Origin: a virus
Direction: 5' to 3' (one strand)
DNA length: 64,000 nucleotides
Virus record (IMG/VR): IMGVR_UViG_3300042934_000980
Span: 62,001 to 126,000 of that record
Shown: positions 26,486 through 34,320 of the stretch, one piece after another
How the letters are laid out: every line of letters starts with the position of its first letter
Numbering within the stretch: the stretch's first letter is position 1
The notes under the pieces: model-generated
Databases searched by the model: none
The model's input: only the letters and a program-made list of their open reading frames with translations
Told to the model about the DNA's origin: nothing
Program-made: the position numbers and the translations under genes

Positions 26486-26809
26486 TCAGTATTCGACTTC
26501 GATCAGGACCAAGGGTAGGGTATACACCTGGCCTTCGCTGCGCACCACCCGGCCGGCTGAGTGGGTGACATGAACGTCCACCACTGCACCGTGCAGGTAA
26601 TCGCGCAGCATGATTTGGGTAAGGGTTGGATCACGATCGTCCTCCCGCTCATCCATCAGCCGATCTACGTGGTCTACCAGAACACCCCTGTAATGATGAA
26701 AGATCGCCATGTCGGGGAGTGCATCGTCCTGGCTACCAGGGTCGTAGTTGTGCTGAAGGTGATAAGCCAGTTGTTCGTAATCCAGTCCCGCAACATGCGT
26801 TCGTCTCAT
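26486..26809 (-). CDS. Unknown protein, 107 aa
   Basis: MRRTHVAGLDYE is chosen; the longer frame has no ribosome site. His/Asp-rich helical N-terminal half (DALPDMAIFHHYRG) and beta-rich C-terminus. Starts four bases after the preceding stop. Confidence 0.55.
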   Translation of the reverse strand: MRRTHVAGLDYEQLAYHLQHNYDPGSQDDALPDMAIFHHYRGVLVDHVDRLMDEREDDRDPTLTQIMLRDYLHGAVVDVHVTHSAGRVVRSEGQVYTLPLVLIEVEY

Positions 26810-26813
26810 AGAA

Positions 26814-27110
26814 CTACTCGTTGTAACTGAACACAAAGACCACCTGACTCCCGTGCATCCGGGTGTCTGTCAACGTGAGCTCACCGTGATTCATTCCCAT
26901 GATAGAGAGAAGGTTCATGGTGGAAAAGAACTCGTTGGTCAGCTTGGTGTTCTCGTGTTCAATGGGATGTGTAAAACAGGCCTGGGGCTCGAAAGGCATG
27001 GTAGCTTTGATCCCGATTTGTAGGAACAAGCTGAGGTAGGCCCCCATCATTTCCGGCACGTCCGTCAGCGCCGGTATGCTCACTTGGTGGCTGAAGTATT
27101 TCGTGGCCAT
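26814..27110 (-). CDS. Unknown protein overlapping the upstream gene by 152 bases
   Basis: MATKYFSHQ start (98 aa) with a good GGAGATAATTG ribosome site located inside the upstream frame. The two frames overlap over half of this gene. A TTG one codon earlier is an unlikely start. No family recognised. Confidence 0.55.
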   Translation of the reverse strand: MATKYFSHQVSIPALTDVPEMMGAYLSLFLQIGIKATMPFEPQACFTHPIEHENTKLTNEFFSTMNLLSIMGMNHGELTLTDTRMHGSQVVFVFSYNE

Positions 27111-27423
27111 CAATTATCTCCAACATGATTGCGTACGGTAACACCCGCCAGGAGATGAGCTCCATGCTAGCTGAGTACGCCCTTACATGATTGACCAGTT
27201 CAGTTAAAAGACCCCCGGCTTGCATCACCAACATGGTGCACGCCAAAGGCTCTAGGTCCATTTCGCTTATGACGTCTTCCACCGTAACGTCAAACGGCAT
27301 ACCGGGCATCTTCCACGCCTCAACCAACCCGAACAGGATGTTAAGCATCTCATGTTGGGTAAAGCCCAGCTGCTGGAAGATCGAGGGTATCGCCCCCAAA
27401 GGGATCGACTTGTAATGAGTCAT
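26959..27423 (-). CDS. Unknown protein, 154 aa, with overlapping C-terminal tail
   Basis: MTHYKSIPLG start (GGGAG upstream). The first about 105 residues are helical and look natural. The last about 50 (from GHEILQPPSEH) run through the next gene in another frame and look like read-through sequence, so the tail may be recently gained by loss of an earlier stop. Confidence 0.55.
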   Translation of the reverse strand: MTHYKSIPLGAIPSIFQQLGFTQHEMLNILFGLVEAWKMPGMPFDVTVEDVISEMDLEPLACTMLVMQAGGLLTELVNHVRAYSASMELISWRVLPYAIMLEIIDGHEILQPPSEHTGADGRAGNDGGLPQLVPTNRDQSYHAFRAPGLFYTSH

Positions 27424-27835
27424 CTTCAAACTCCCTTGGGTCTAATCCAATCAACACGTCGTAGTTCCACAAAATGCGGTAACCAAAACGATGCTCGATC
27501 TGGGTGGTGGGTAAAATGCGGGTAACTTGGGTGTGCAACGCCGATACAATGTTTTGAACAATTTCTGCACGGTCTTCAAACAAAGTGTAACGTCGAACTA
27601 AGGCCGTGTTGTAACCGGTTGAATCTAGGGACACACCTTTACCTTGGGCAAACGTGTCCACCCCTAGCTGTAGCATACCTGCAACCAACGCTTCGTGGTC
27701 TTTAAAGCCTGGGGGTAGCCCGGTGCTAGCGCCACCGGTTTCCGTCCTTATCATCTCTAACAAACTGCGCGTTTCGATCTGATAGTAGCGGAGTTCTACG
27801 CTGAGATTGGCGAGAAACGACTCGATCGAGTTCAT
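27350..27835 (-). CDS. Unknown protein, 161 aa
   Basis: MNSIESFLANLS with GGAG upstream. Helical N-terminus, then a mixed domain; it ends PAAGLYPT inside the next gene. It overlaps its upstream neighbour by 110 bases and its downstream neighbour by 74. No family recognised. Confidence 0.6.
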   Translation of the reverse strand: MNSIESFLANLSVELRYYQIETRSLLEMIRTETGGASTGLPPGFKDHEALVAGMLQLGVDTFAQGKGVSLDSTGYNTALVRRYTLFEDRAEIVQNIVSALHTQVTRILPTTQIEHRFGYRILWNYDVLIGLDPREFEDDSLQVDPFGGDTLDLPAAGLYPT

Positions 27836-28280
27836 TGATCAACTCAACTCCGGGGTTGTCTGATACCACGTCCGCAATCTTGGTTTCGCGCACCTTGCGG
27901 GTTTTCTTTTGTTGGGTGGTTTGAACGACAGCTTTAACCGTGGCGTCCAAGTCCATGCAGACAATGGCGCGGTGGTAGGTGTTGCTGAGCTTGCGTTCTT
28001 CCAAGCGGATCTTCATGCGAGGATCCCAGCCGGCGTTACGCATGTCTTGACGAATGCGCTCGACAATGCCCATGACCCGATCATCGACCCGGTTCATCCC
28101 CATCTCCAGCTCGTAGATGTCAATCATGGGCAGCAGCAGCTGTTCGGTCAGGTTTGGCTCGTTGATGATGTCAACCGCTGTTTCTACTAAGCGCAGGGCC
28201 ACGGTCTCGCGAAAGCTGCGGTGTTGTTCCTCAGGAAAGAACAACTCATTGCCCATGACTTTAATGTCAAACATTGACAT
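27726..28280 (-). CDS. Unknown protein, 184 aa
   Basis: MSMFDIKVMGNE start. Helical, rich in Arg/Glu, with a basic QQKKTRKVRETK stretch near residues 122-134 and a strongly basic tail overlapping the next gene. It might contact nucleic acid. No domain recognised. Confidence 0.6.
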   Translation of the reverse strand: MSMFDIKVMGNELFFPEEQHRSFRETVALRLVETAVDIINEPNLTEQLLLPMIDIYELEMGMNRVDDRVMGIVERIRQDMRNAGWDPRMKIRLEERKLSNTYHRAIVCMDLDATVKAVVQTTQQKKTRKVRETKIADVVSDNPGVELINELDRVVSRQSQRRTPLLSDRNAQFVRDDKDGNRWR

Positions 28281-28294
28281 ATCCCGTACATCCT

Positions 28295-28591
28295 CTAATA
28301 GGTGAATGTCAGCAGCAACTTACTGCGCTGTCCGCCTAGGCGCCGAAGCGAAACCACGGCGGTACTTGGGATGCCCAAGGTGGCCTTTTCCAGTTCGGTA
28401 TCTAGGCTAAAGATCGTCCCAAATTGATGGGGAACAACCTCGCTAAACGAGTCCACGTTGCTGTAACCCAATTTGCTTAAGGCGTGGGCGACGTCATAAG
28501 CGCCTACAGTCCTCTGTAAGATCGTTTGTTGACTTCCTATAGCCCGACACAGGTTGTAGGATTTTAAGTCGATAGAGAAGCTCTTAGACAC
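28295..28591 (-). CDS. Unknown protein, 98 aa, GTG start
   Basis: GTG start (MSKSFSIDLKS) with a strong AAAGGGGGC ribosome site. No ATG occurs in frame nearby. First gene of the overlapping run after the tubulin terminator. No motif recognised. Confidence 0.6.
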   Translation of the reverse strand: MSKSFSIDLKSYNLCRAIGSQQTILQRTVGAYDVAHALSKLGYSNVDSFSEVVPHQFGTIFSLDTELEKATLGIPSTAVVSLRRLGGQRSKLLLTFTY

Positions 28592-28676
28592 GTTCTAGCC
28601 CCCTTTATGAGTTCAGGTCTATACAAATGCGTTCTGCGGTAATAAATCAGCTATAATAGGAAAACAGAAGAAAGGT

Positions 28677-28710
28677 ATAACCTGGAGGAGCAATTGCTCC
28701 TCCAGGTTAT
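28677..28710 (-). terminator. Terminator hairpin after tubulin gene
   Basis: AACCTGGAGGAGC, loop AATT, exact complement, followed on the minus strand by a pyrimidine-rich ACCTTTCTTCTGTTTTCC. Confidence 0.75.
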
Positions 28711-28724
28711 TTAACCGTCAGGTA

Positions 28725-29702
28725 TTAGCCGAAGTCGATACCGTTGGCATCGGCGTTGTTGCTGCCCAGGTCTTTCTGCTTGACGTAGGTCACGGCCTGG
28801 TTGCTCTTGTGGTCTTCCAGGCTTTGGATCTGCGCTTGCAACTTCTCGATCGCTTCACCGTGGTCCAGAACCATGTGCAACTGGGTCATGCCCTTTGGCT
28901 TTGTGATGTCAGGCTGGAACACACCCGTGGTGCGGTAGGTGGTACCTTGGAACATCGGGATCACCGAGTCGCTGTCTTCGAACAGCGACGCCACCGCCAC
29001 CGGAGTCTTGCCCTGGTAGCGTGCAGCGCTGTCTTGATCGTAGAAGCTGACTTCAGACATCGCAGGCGGTACGTTGGAGACGCGGTTGTAGAAGAAGAAG
29101 TTCTTCACGTCAGCGTAGTCCATTTCGCCATTGGCGCCGGTGAAGAACAGGCTGGCCAGGTCCAGACGTTCTACCACTTTGGCGTTGACTTCGCCGCGGT
29201 TGCTGTTGGCGTCGTTGACGTTGTCCAGGAACGCGATTGGCGCGTCGAGCAGTTCTTTCTTGACCTGGTTGGAGATGTTGCGCAGCGTGCCGACGGCGTT
29301 ACCGAACTCGATAGTGGAGGTGTGGTCGCTGATCGCGCAGAACAGGGTTGGGATGCCTTGAGCAATCAGGTGACGGATCACCAGCAGCGAGAACATCGAA
29401 CCCGAACCGCCCGCGGTGTTAGCCACCACCACAGCGTATTTGCCGGACCGGTACTTGGCCATGACGTTCTTGACAAACGGCTGGGCCGCTTCGTAGTTTT
29501 CAGCCTGACGCTTGCCCGAACCTTCGGTGCCTGGCATGCGTTCAACTGGGAACTTCTCGTCGGAGCTGTTGGCGTCGCTGGTGTCCAGACCCACGAGGGT
29601 GGCGTTCTGGTTTTGGGAAGTGCGCGAATTGGCCTTCAGGGCCAGACCGATGTTGATGCCGGTGCCACCGCAGAGGAAGTACGTGATATCGCTTTTTACC
29701 AT
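28725..29702 (-). CDS. phuZ: PhuZ-type phage tubulin
   Basis: The protein has 325 aa, close to the 315 of 201phi2-1 PhuZ. The nucleotide-binding loops are clear: CGGTGINIG (T1, about 11-19) and NTAGGSGSM (about 95-103), the tubulin G-box with Ser for Thr. The C-terminus is a flexible acidic tail ending NADANGIDFG, comparable to the PhuZ tail that locks filament subunits. PhuZ forms a dynamic spindle that centres the phage nucleus and carries capsids to it. It is a single-gene unit with its own early promoter (29765-29772) and terminator, like chimallin. Confidence 0.93.
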   Translation of the reverse strand: MVKSDITYFLCGGTGINIGLALKANSRTSQNQNATLVGLDTSDANSSDEKFPVERMPGTEGSGKRQAENYEAAQPFVKNVMAKYRSGKYAVVVANTAGGSGSMFSLLVIRHLIAQGIPTLFCAISDHTSTIEFGNAVGTLRNISNQVKKELLDAPIAFLDNVNDANSNRGEVNAKVVERLDLASLFFTGANGEMDYADVKNFFFYNRVSNVPPAMSEVSFYDQDSAARYQGKTPVAVASLFEDSDSVIPMFQGTTYRTTGVFQPDITKPKGMTQLHMVLDHGEAIEKLQAQIQSLEDHKSNQAVTYVKQKDLGSNNADANGIDFG

Positions 29703-29764
29703 GGTGAAAGGTCTCTTCAGTGTTTACGGGAATTCGTATAAACCCATTGCTGGATTACCCACTA

Positions 29765-29772
29765 GTAATGTA
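29765..29772 (-). promoter_or_regulatory. Early promoter of phuZ (TACATTAC)
   Basis: The minus strand reads AGAATATTTTAAGCCTACATTAC, about 60 bases upstream of the tubulin start. It shares the extended AGAATATTT box with the chimallin promoter. Confidence 0.7.
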
Positions 29773-29808
29773 GGCTTAAAATATTCTTGGCTAGCGGAAT
29801 AAAAAGAT

Positions 29809-30215
29809 CCCCACTGCAGCGTTCAGAGCATAAACCCTGCAGGGGGACATTCTCACACTTGGGGTGGAGAATCAGTATCAAGAGTTACCACAGCCTATGA
29901 ACGTGCCCGAGTCGGTACTAGCCAGACCTCCCGCGCGTGCCCATCAGCAATAACATAACGCCCCATTAACAAAAAAGTAATCAAGCAGACATAACCCCCT
30001 TACCCACCAGGCCTGAGGAGCCGGCAGATAAGGAGGTTATGAATGCAGGTGGGGTTTTGCACACTCGTTCGGGACCGACTATGGGGAACGCCCCGACGAT
30101 TGCGGCAGGGTGTTATCCCCTAACCTTACCGCGAACACACACCACACCAGGGACTTAACAACGCTTCTTCAGAACATCATCGAGTCATAACATAGGGGTG
30201 GGTGGTTCGCGTCCT
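29809..30215. other. Structured non-coding region, about 400 bp
   Basis: No convincing gene. Several inverted repeats occur: CCCCACTGCAG (29809-29819) with CTGCAGGGGG (29837-29846); ATTCTC (29849-29854) with GAGAAT (29867-29872); ATAACCCCCTTA (29991-30002) with TAAGGAGGTTAT (30029-30040, one mismatch). A tiny plus-strand frame of 26 or 39 codons follows the last repeat, but the apparent ribosome site is part of the repeat. It lies 3' of the HslV-like unit and 5' of the tubulin promoter. It may encode a structured RNA. Confidence 0.5.
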
Positions 30216-30371
30216 CTAAGGGGCTTTGGTGGGTTCTGCTTGGGTTTGCACTGGCTGCTCGTCGAACAGGCGGTTGCGCACCTCTTCTACTAACTTATCA
30301 GCCGTCACCACCCCAGGCTTTTTCTTGCCCACAGTGACCTTGACCTTCTTACGCCCCAGCTGGCTTAGCAT
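30216..30371 (-). CDS. Small basic protein, 51 aa
   Basis: ATG at 30371, CAGGAGG upstream, stop TAG at 30216. It begins MLSQLGRKKVKVTVGKKK and is very Lys-rich for 20 residues, then acidic and Gln/Pro-rich. It overlaps the end of the HslV-like gene by 23 bases, suggesting coupled translation. Function unknown; the basic N-terminus could bind nucleic acid or a partner. Confidence 0.65.
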   Translation of the reverse strand: MLSQLGRKKVKVTVGKKKPGVVTADKLVEEVRNRLFDEQPVQTQAEPTKAP

Positions 30372-31053
30372 CAACTACCTCCTGCTTAATGTCTTCTTGA
30401 GCGCGTACAACATTACTGCCGTTTTCGTCCTCAGGGTCACACTTAGGCACGGCATTAGCCTTCCTGATGGCCGCGTCGACGATCTCTTTAACCTGTTCGG
30501 GGGTAAAGGGGGTGTTTTCCGGCAGCTGGGGTAAAGGCCTTTTGCTAAGCACCTCCGGAACCCCTGGGTGGGTCCAGGTCTGCACTTCCCCGCCGCTGCT
30601 AACGTCCAACCGGATCGCCTGCTCAATGGCCTTCACCGAAGACCCTGTCACGCTCATCACCGCATGGGCAATGATCTGCCCACTACCCGCTGAACACGGC
30701 CCGGCATTGGGAGACAACACGTTCATGTCCACCGGCCGCCTGTGGTTACGGTCCACGCCCCAATACCAGCAAATCCCCTGCTCACTGACCGCCATGATCA
30801 GAAAGTCCAAGTACTCAGGCCCCACAATCCGAGTACGGTGGGTAACCCCTTTTTGCAGTTCTTCAAAGATGTAAGGCAACGCTTCAGGATTACCGCACAA
30901 AGCGATTGCCAAAATACGCTGGCCCTGAATTTCCCAGTACTGCTCGTCAGTGGGGGTAAAGATCTTCTTGTGGTCATAGAGCATGACCATTTCGTGTTGG
31001 GTGGCCTGTGAATCTGTGGCAAGGACTTTACCGTTCCAAGCAAGCGTTGTCAT
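30349..31053 (-). CDS. HslV/proteasome-like Ntn hydrolase
   Basis: The protein has 234 aa. Removal of Met would expose Thr as in HslV and proteasome beta subunits: MTTLAWNGKVLATDSQAT then HKKIF matches the HslV start (TT, GDGQAT, KVRRL). ILAIALCGNPEALPYIFEEL and GSGQIIAHAVM correspond to the HslV FAGGTADA and GSGG.YAQAAA segments. Candidate catalytic residues are Thr2, Asp14 and Lys29/30. About 70 extra residues at the C-terminus are Pro/Glu-rich and probably flexible. No ATPase partner (HslU) is visible in the window. It may process phage proteins or act as an altered scaffold. An early promoter lies at 31132-31139. Confidence 0.75.
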   Translation of the reverse strand: MTTLAWNGKVLATDSQATQHEMVMLYDHKKIFTPTDEQYWEIQGQRILAIALCGNPEALPYIFEELQKGVTHRTRIVGPEYLDFLIMAVSEQGICWYWGVDRNHRRPVDMNVLSPNAGPCSAGSGQIIAHAVMSVTGSSVKAIEQAIRLDVSSGGEVQTWTHPGVPEVLSKRPLPQLPENTPFTPEQVKEIVDAAIRKANAVPKCDPEDENGSNVVRAQEDIKQEVVDAKPAGA

Positions 31054-31131
31054 GTTTACTCCTTTCCATACACAAGTGTTATTTACATGAATTTTTAGAC
31101 AGTATTATTAATGATTCAGTTATCTAAAGGA

Positions 31132-31139
31132 GTAATATA
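31132..31139 (-). promoter_or_regulatory. Early promoter of HslV-like gene (TATATTAC)
   Basis: Exact TATATTAC on the minus strand, preceded by AGACAGGTC, about 80 bases upstream of the Ntn-hydrolase start. Confidence 0.7.
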
Positions 31140-31235
31140 GACCTGTCTTTTTCCATTGAGGAGTGCGCTGCTACCCGCAGGGGGTAATCACGTTTCTTTG
31201 CGTCGTCCCTGCTCCTTGCAGTCGCATAAGGAAGC

Positions 31236-31253
31236 GCATAGCTTAAGCTATGC
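31236..31253. promoter_or_regulatory. Perfect 18-bp palindrome in divergent intergenic region
   Basis: GCATAGCTTAAGCTATGC lies between the minus-strand HslV-like unit and the plus-strand 31409 operon. The rest of the 355-base gap holds the early promoter and no gene I can support. It could be an operator or, as RNA, a small hairpin. Confidence 0.5.
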
Positions 31254-31408
31254 TTAAAGAGCAGATCAAGAGCACAAGCAAAAAGGAAGCCACACTCTCT
31301 CCCCCTGCTTTCGCAAGAAGATCACACTGACGGTATACAATAGTTCTTCATTAGAAAAACATTCAAATGCTATAGACCCCTTTATACCCGTCCCCTAGGA
31401 GACAACAT

Positions 31409-32254
31409 ATGAACCCGGTAGACTACGCCATCAACAGGGTGATGGGAGCAGACTTGGATGAATACATCCTCAAGCTTGCTTTTGAAAACCCCAACACCAA
31501 CTACATGGGCAACTGGTACAACGTAGCCAGCCCCACCTCTATCCAACAAGGCATTCGTGAACAGGTGATCTTTCGCACTGTTCTACCCATGTGCAACGTC
31601 AACGGTGGTAAGACCGAATTCATTGACCTCTCTGGCAGCCAGATGATGGACAAGGGTAACGGTTGCGTTGAAGTTAACGTGCCTGATGTCTGGACTGGGG
31701 GACGCAAGATCATTTCGGTCAGCGAAGTCTACCTAGGCTCTATGACCTCAGCCACCGGCATGCTGGGCATGAGCATCAACGATGGCGGTAACTGTGGGCA
31801 GGGTTCGATCTCGGACATGATGCAGGGGATGATCGACGGACTCTCCCCATCGCGTTCAATGCCAATCACGTACACCAACATCCAGATGACGGGCAACAAC
31901 TGCTTTGTGATCTTTGGGTTGAACTCCGGTACGTTCTCTATGACTGCCAAGTGCATCCTAGAGTATGACGAAGGGATGTCCAGCATCCACCCGCGTCACT
32001 ACGACTACTTTGCTGAGTTGGTCGAGCTGGCGGTGAAGGCTTACATCTACCGCAAGTGCCGGCGTCCAACCCAGGAAGCGGTGATCCGTTCGGGTGTGGC
32101 GATTGAAGCCATTAAAGACGACATCGAAGAGATGCGCGACTCCTGGACTCAGTACAAGGAATACTTTGACACTGTATGGAAACGCTGCATGGCGTACAGT
32201 GATACCCAACTTAAAGTCGAGGCTGTACGCATGAGTGTGCCGCGTCGCATGTAA
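31409..32254 (+). CDS. Probable virion structural protein, 281 aa
   Basis: MNPVDYAINRVM start with AGGAGACAACAT. The first 190 residues are beta-rich with many Gly, Asn and Met (SGSQMMDKGNG, SINDGGNCGQG), typical of baseplate or tail-fold proteins; the C-terminal 90 are helical and charged. First of three plus-strand genes ending at a bidirectional terminator. Late virion role inferred from strand and composition. Confidence 0.6.
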   Translation: MNPVDYAINRVMGADLDEYILKLAFENPNTNYMGNWYNVASPTSIQQGIREQVIFRTVLPMCNVNGGKTEFIDLSGSQMMDKGNGCVEVNVPDVWTGGRKIISVSEVYLGSMTSATGMLGMSINDGGNCGQGSISDMMQGMIDGLSPSRSMPITYTNIQMTGNNCFVIFGLNSGTFSMTAKCILEYDEGMSSIHPRHYDYFAELVELAVKAYIYRKCRRPTQEAVIRSGVAIEAIKDDIEEMRDSWTQYKEYFDTVWKRCMAYSDTQLKVEAVRMSVPRRM

Positions 32255-32265
32255 GGAACTCCTTC

Positions 32266-33699
32266 ATGTTAAAAGATCAATACGACCCGTCTGACCTAAG
32301 CCATGAACCGGTCACGGACTGGACAGGGATTGAAGCGAGCGTTTCCAGTTTGTTTGAAGGGGCGGAAGAACATTCCTACCTCGCCCGCCAAGGCCTGTAC
32401 GCGTACCCGCTGTTCGCCGATGAAGTTCAACAGGTGCACGGCAACGAAGCTTTGCTGACCGGGGTAAACTTTGAGTCAGACAAAGCCATCCTGAACGTGT
32501 GTGAGAACTTTGGCGCCGAGCTTCAGATTACCCCTAAGTGGGCAAGCTTGGTACGCAAGTACGTCTACAACTTCATCACCCGCAAGGTGGGGTTGGTGGA
32601 CTACATGGAGTTCTTTGGCAGCCCTTACCTGGGTTTGCAGAAGATCACCTTTACCACCGGCGACCGTAACCAGTGGTTCACCGAGATCTTTGACGTGGAC
32701 GAGGAGGAACTCAAAGAGAACCTCCACGCCTGCAAAGCGGTCAATGCGGAATGGTCGGTGGTGGGGGATACCTTCAACCTGACCATTCCGTACCTGCTGT
32801 ACCGGATCTACCACAGCAAGCTGGACAAAGACACCAAGCACCAAGCGATGGTCGATGTCTTGTGCATGTACCACTACAAGTGCCTGACCTCCATCATCCA
32901 CAACGACTACCCGTTTACCGCGCGGCGTGAAGTGGTGCTGGAAACCTACAACCGCTTGAGTCTCAAATACGACATCAAGCGTTACGGGTCGTGGCGAGCA
33001 CTGATTGAGGCACGGGCGGAGTTTATCCTAAACCCCAGAACAGGCATTCACTTTGAAGCCTTCACCGCCATGACCGATGACAAGAAGATTGTCTACATGG
33101 TGGGGGATATCCAGAACCGGTTGCGTCGGGCGATTAACGACATCAACAAGGTGTTTCACGAAGTCAAGACCCGCACCAACATTGTGAAGGTGGACAACTC
33201 CAAGGTGAACTTGGGTGATGAGCTGACCATTAAGTCAGTGACCAAGGAAGTCACCCAGCATGCGATGTACATCGATCGCATCTTGGCGGAGGAAACCTCG
33301 TTCTTCAAAGAGGAGCTTGTGACTTATGCTGCCAGTGTCTTGGATAACGTACCCAGAGATAAACTCGCTTTTGTACTCCAGCAATTTCCGGCCGTCTACA
33401 AGAATCCGCGAAAGCCGCAGTACAAAGATTTTGTTGATGCTGTTACGATCCATCTCTTTGAGTACCTGCACACCAACAGCATCAAAAAGACCAAGGTCTA
33501 CGACGTGCTCACCAAAATGCGGGGCGCGTACGGGGCCCCGCGTAGCAAGAACGACACGGTCAAAATTATTCGAACGCTGGGCGACGGGATCGTCATGGAA
33601 CAGACGGGTGTTAAAACCCCTCAGACGATCACGGTGCTACGAACGGCGCTGAGTCTTTACTTTGTCCTGCGCATTTTGTCCAAGGACTATTACGAGTAA
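32266..33699 (+). CDS. Probable virion structural protein, 477 aa
   Basis: MLKDQYDPSDLS start, 11 bases after the preceding stop. Helical, aromatic-rich soluble protein without membrane segments or enzymatic motifs. Second gene of the late-type plus-strand unit, next to the terminase gene. A head, neck or tail component is plausible but unproven. Confidence 0.6.
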   Translation: MLKDQYDPSDLSHEPVTDWTGIEASVSSLFEGAEEHSYLARQGLYAYPLFADEVQQVHGNEALLTGVNFESDKAILNVCENFGAELQITPKWASLVRKYVYNFITRKVGLVDYMEFFGSPYLGLQKITFTTGDRNQWFTEIFDVDEEELKENLHACKAVNAEWSVVGDTFNLTIPYLLYRIYHSKLDKDTKHQAMVDVLCMYHYKCLTSIIHNDYPFTARREVVLETYNRLSLKYDIKRYGSWRALIEARAEFILNPRTGIHFEAFTAMTDDKKIVYMVGDIQNRLRRAINDINKVFHEVKTRTNIVKVDNSKVNLGDELTIKSVTKEVTQHAMYIDRILAEETSFFKEELVTYAASVLDNVPRDKLAFVLQQFPAVYKNPRKPQYKDFVDAVTIHLFEYLHTNSIKKTKVYDVLTKMRGAYGAPRSKNDTVKIIRTLGDGIVMEQTGVKTPQTITVLRTALSLYFVLRILSKDYYE

Positions 33700-33711
33700 A
33701 AGGAACGCGGT

Positions 33712-34272
33712 ATGCATTACTTCCTGGTCAACGGTACCAACTTCACAGTCACCGAAGCTGTGTGTGACAAAATCTCCGAGGTGCTGTCAGTTCAGTACAA
33801 GGCGAAGGTTGAAACCATCACCGACCCGTGGCTCGATTCTCAGAACTCGGACTCGGAGGCTAAAGAGCTGCGGGTAAAACTGACCCACATGGACGTCAAG
33901 CCCCAGGAAAAGCTTAGCCTGATCTTGGACTGGCGCGAGCGGCTCATGAAAGAGGTGGTGGTGCCTGCCATGGGTGAAGGCAACATTGTGCTGTACCACG
34001 GCGGCTTCTTGCAGGATGACCTGTTTATTGACAAAACCCAGATCCCGTTTGATTTGGTGTTGCGCGAGAACCTGGAAATGCTGCAAAGCATCGGTGGGAT
34101 TGCCTACCCTGCAGGGTCGGTGGTGGTGCAGTCCACGCTTAACAAGCTGGAAGAGATCACCCTGTTTGAAGAAAAGGCGCGTAAGCTTGGGGAAAGCATG
34201 TCCCGGTTTAAACGCTTGCGTCACACCGTCAGAACGTCCAACGAAGACCTTCAAATGCTACTCAATGCGTAA
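33712..34272 (+). CDS. Thymidylate-kinase-like fold without P-loop (tentative)
   Basis: The protein has 186 aa. The order of segments, LSLILDWRERLMKEVVVPA, then VLYHGGFLQDDLF, resembles the middle of dTMP kinases (helix with AADR-type residues, then DRYxxSxxAYQ), and the C-terminal helices resemble the lid region. The N-terminal P-loop is missing. It may be a degenerate, non-catalytic relative or a chance resemblance. The genuine dTMP kinase is at 49300-49971. Third gene of the plus-strand unit. Confidence 0.4.
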   Translation: MHYFLVNGTNFTVTEAVCDKISEVLSVQYKAKVETITDPWLDSQNSDSEAKELRVKLTHMDVKPQEKLSLILDWRERLMKEVVVPAMGEGNIVLYHGGFLQDDLFIDKTQIPFDLVLRENLEMLQSIGGIAYPAGSVVVQSTLNKLEEITLFEEKARKLGESMSRFKRLRHTVRTSNEDLQMLLNA

Positions 34273-34281
34273 AGCAAACAT

Positions 34282-34317
34282 ACCCCCTACCCCAGCCTTG
34301 CGGTCGGGGTAGGGGGT
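34282..34317. terminator. Bidirectional terminator between convergent units
   Basis: ACCCCCTACCCC (34282-34293) with its exact complement (34306-34317) between the plus-strand unit and the end of the terminase gene. Confidence 0.75.
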
Positions 34318-34320
34318 TAT

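Noticed and set aside
26959-27110. Programmed frameshift joining the two overlapping genes
   Set aside because: No obvious slippery heptamer with downstream structure was seen, and the downstream gene has its own good ribosome site.
30041-30160. Tiny plus-strand frames of 26-39 codons after AAGGAGG
   Set aside because: The apparent ribosome site is one arm of an inverted repeat; no supporting composition or neighbours.
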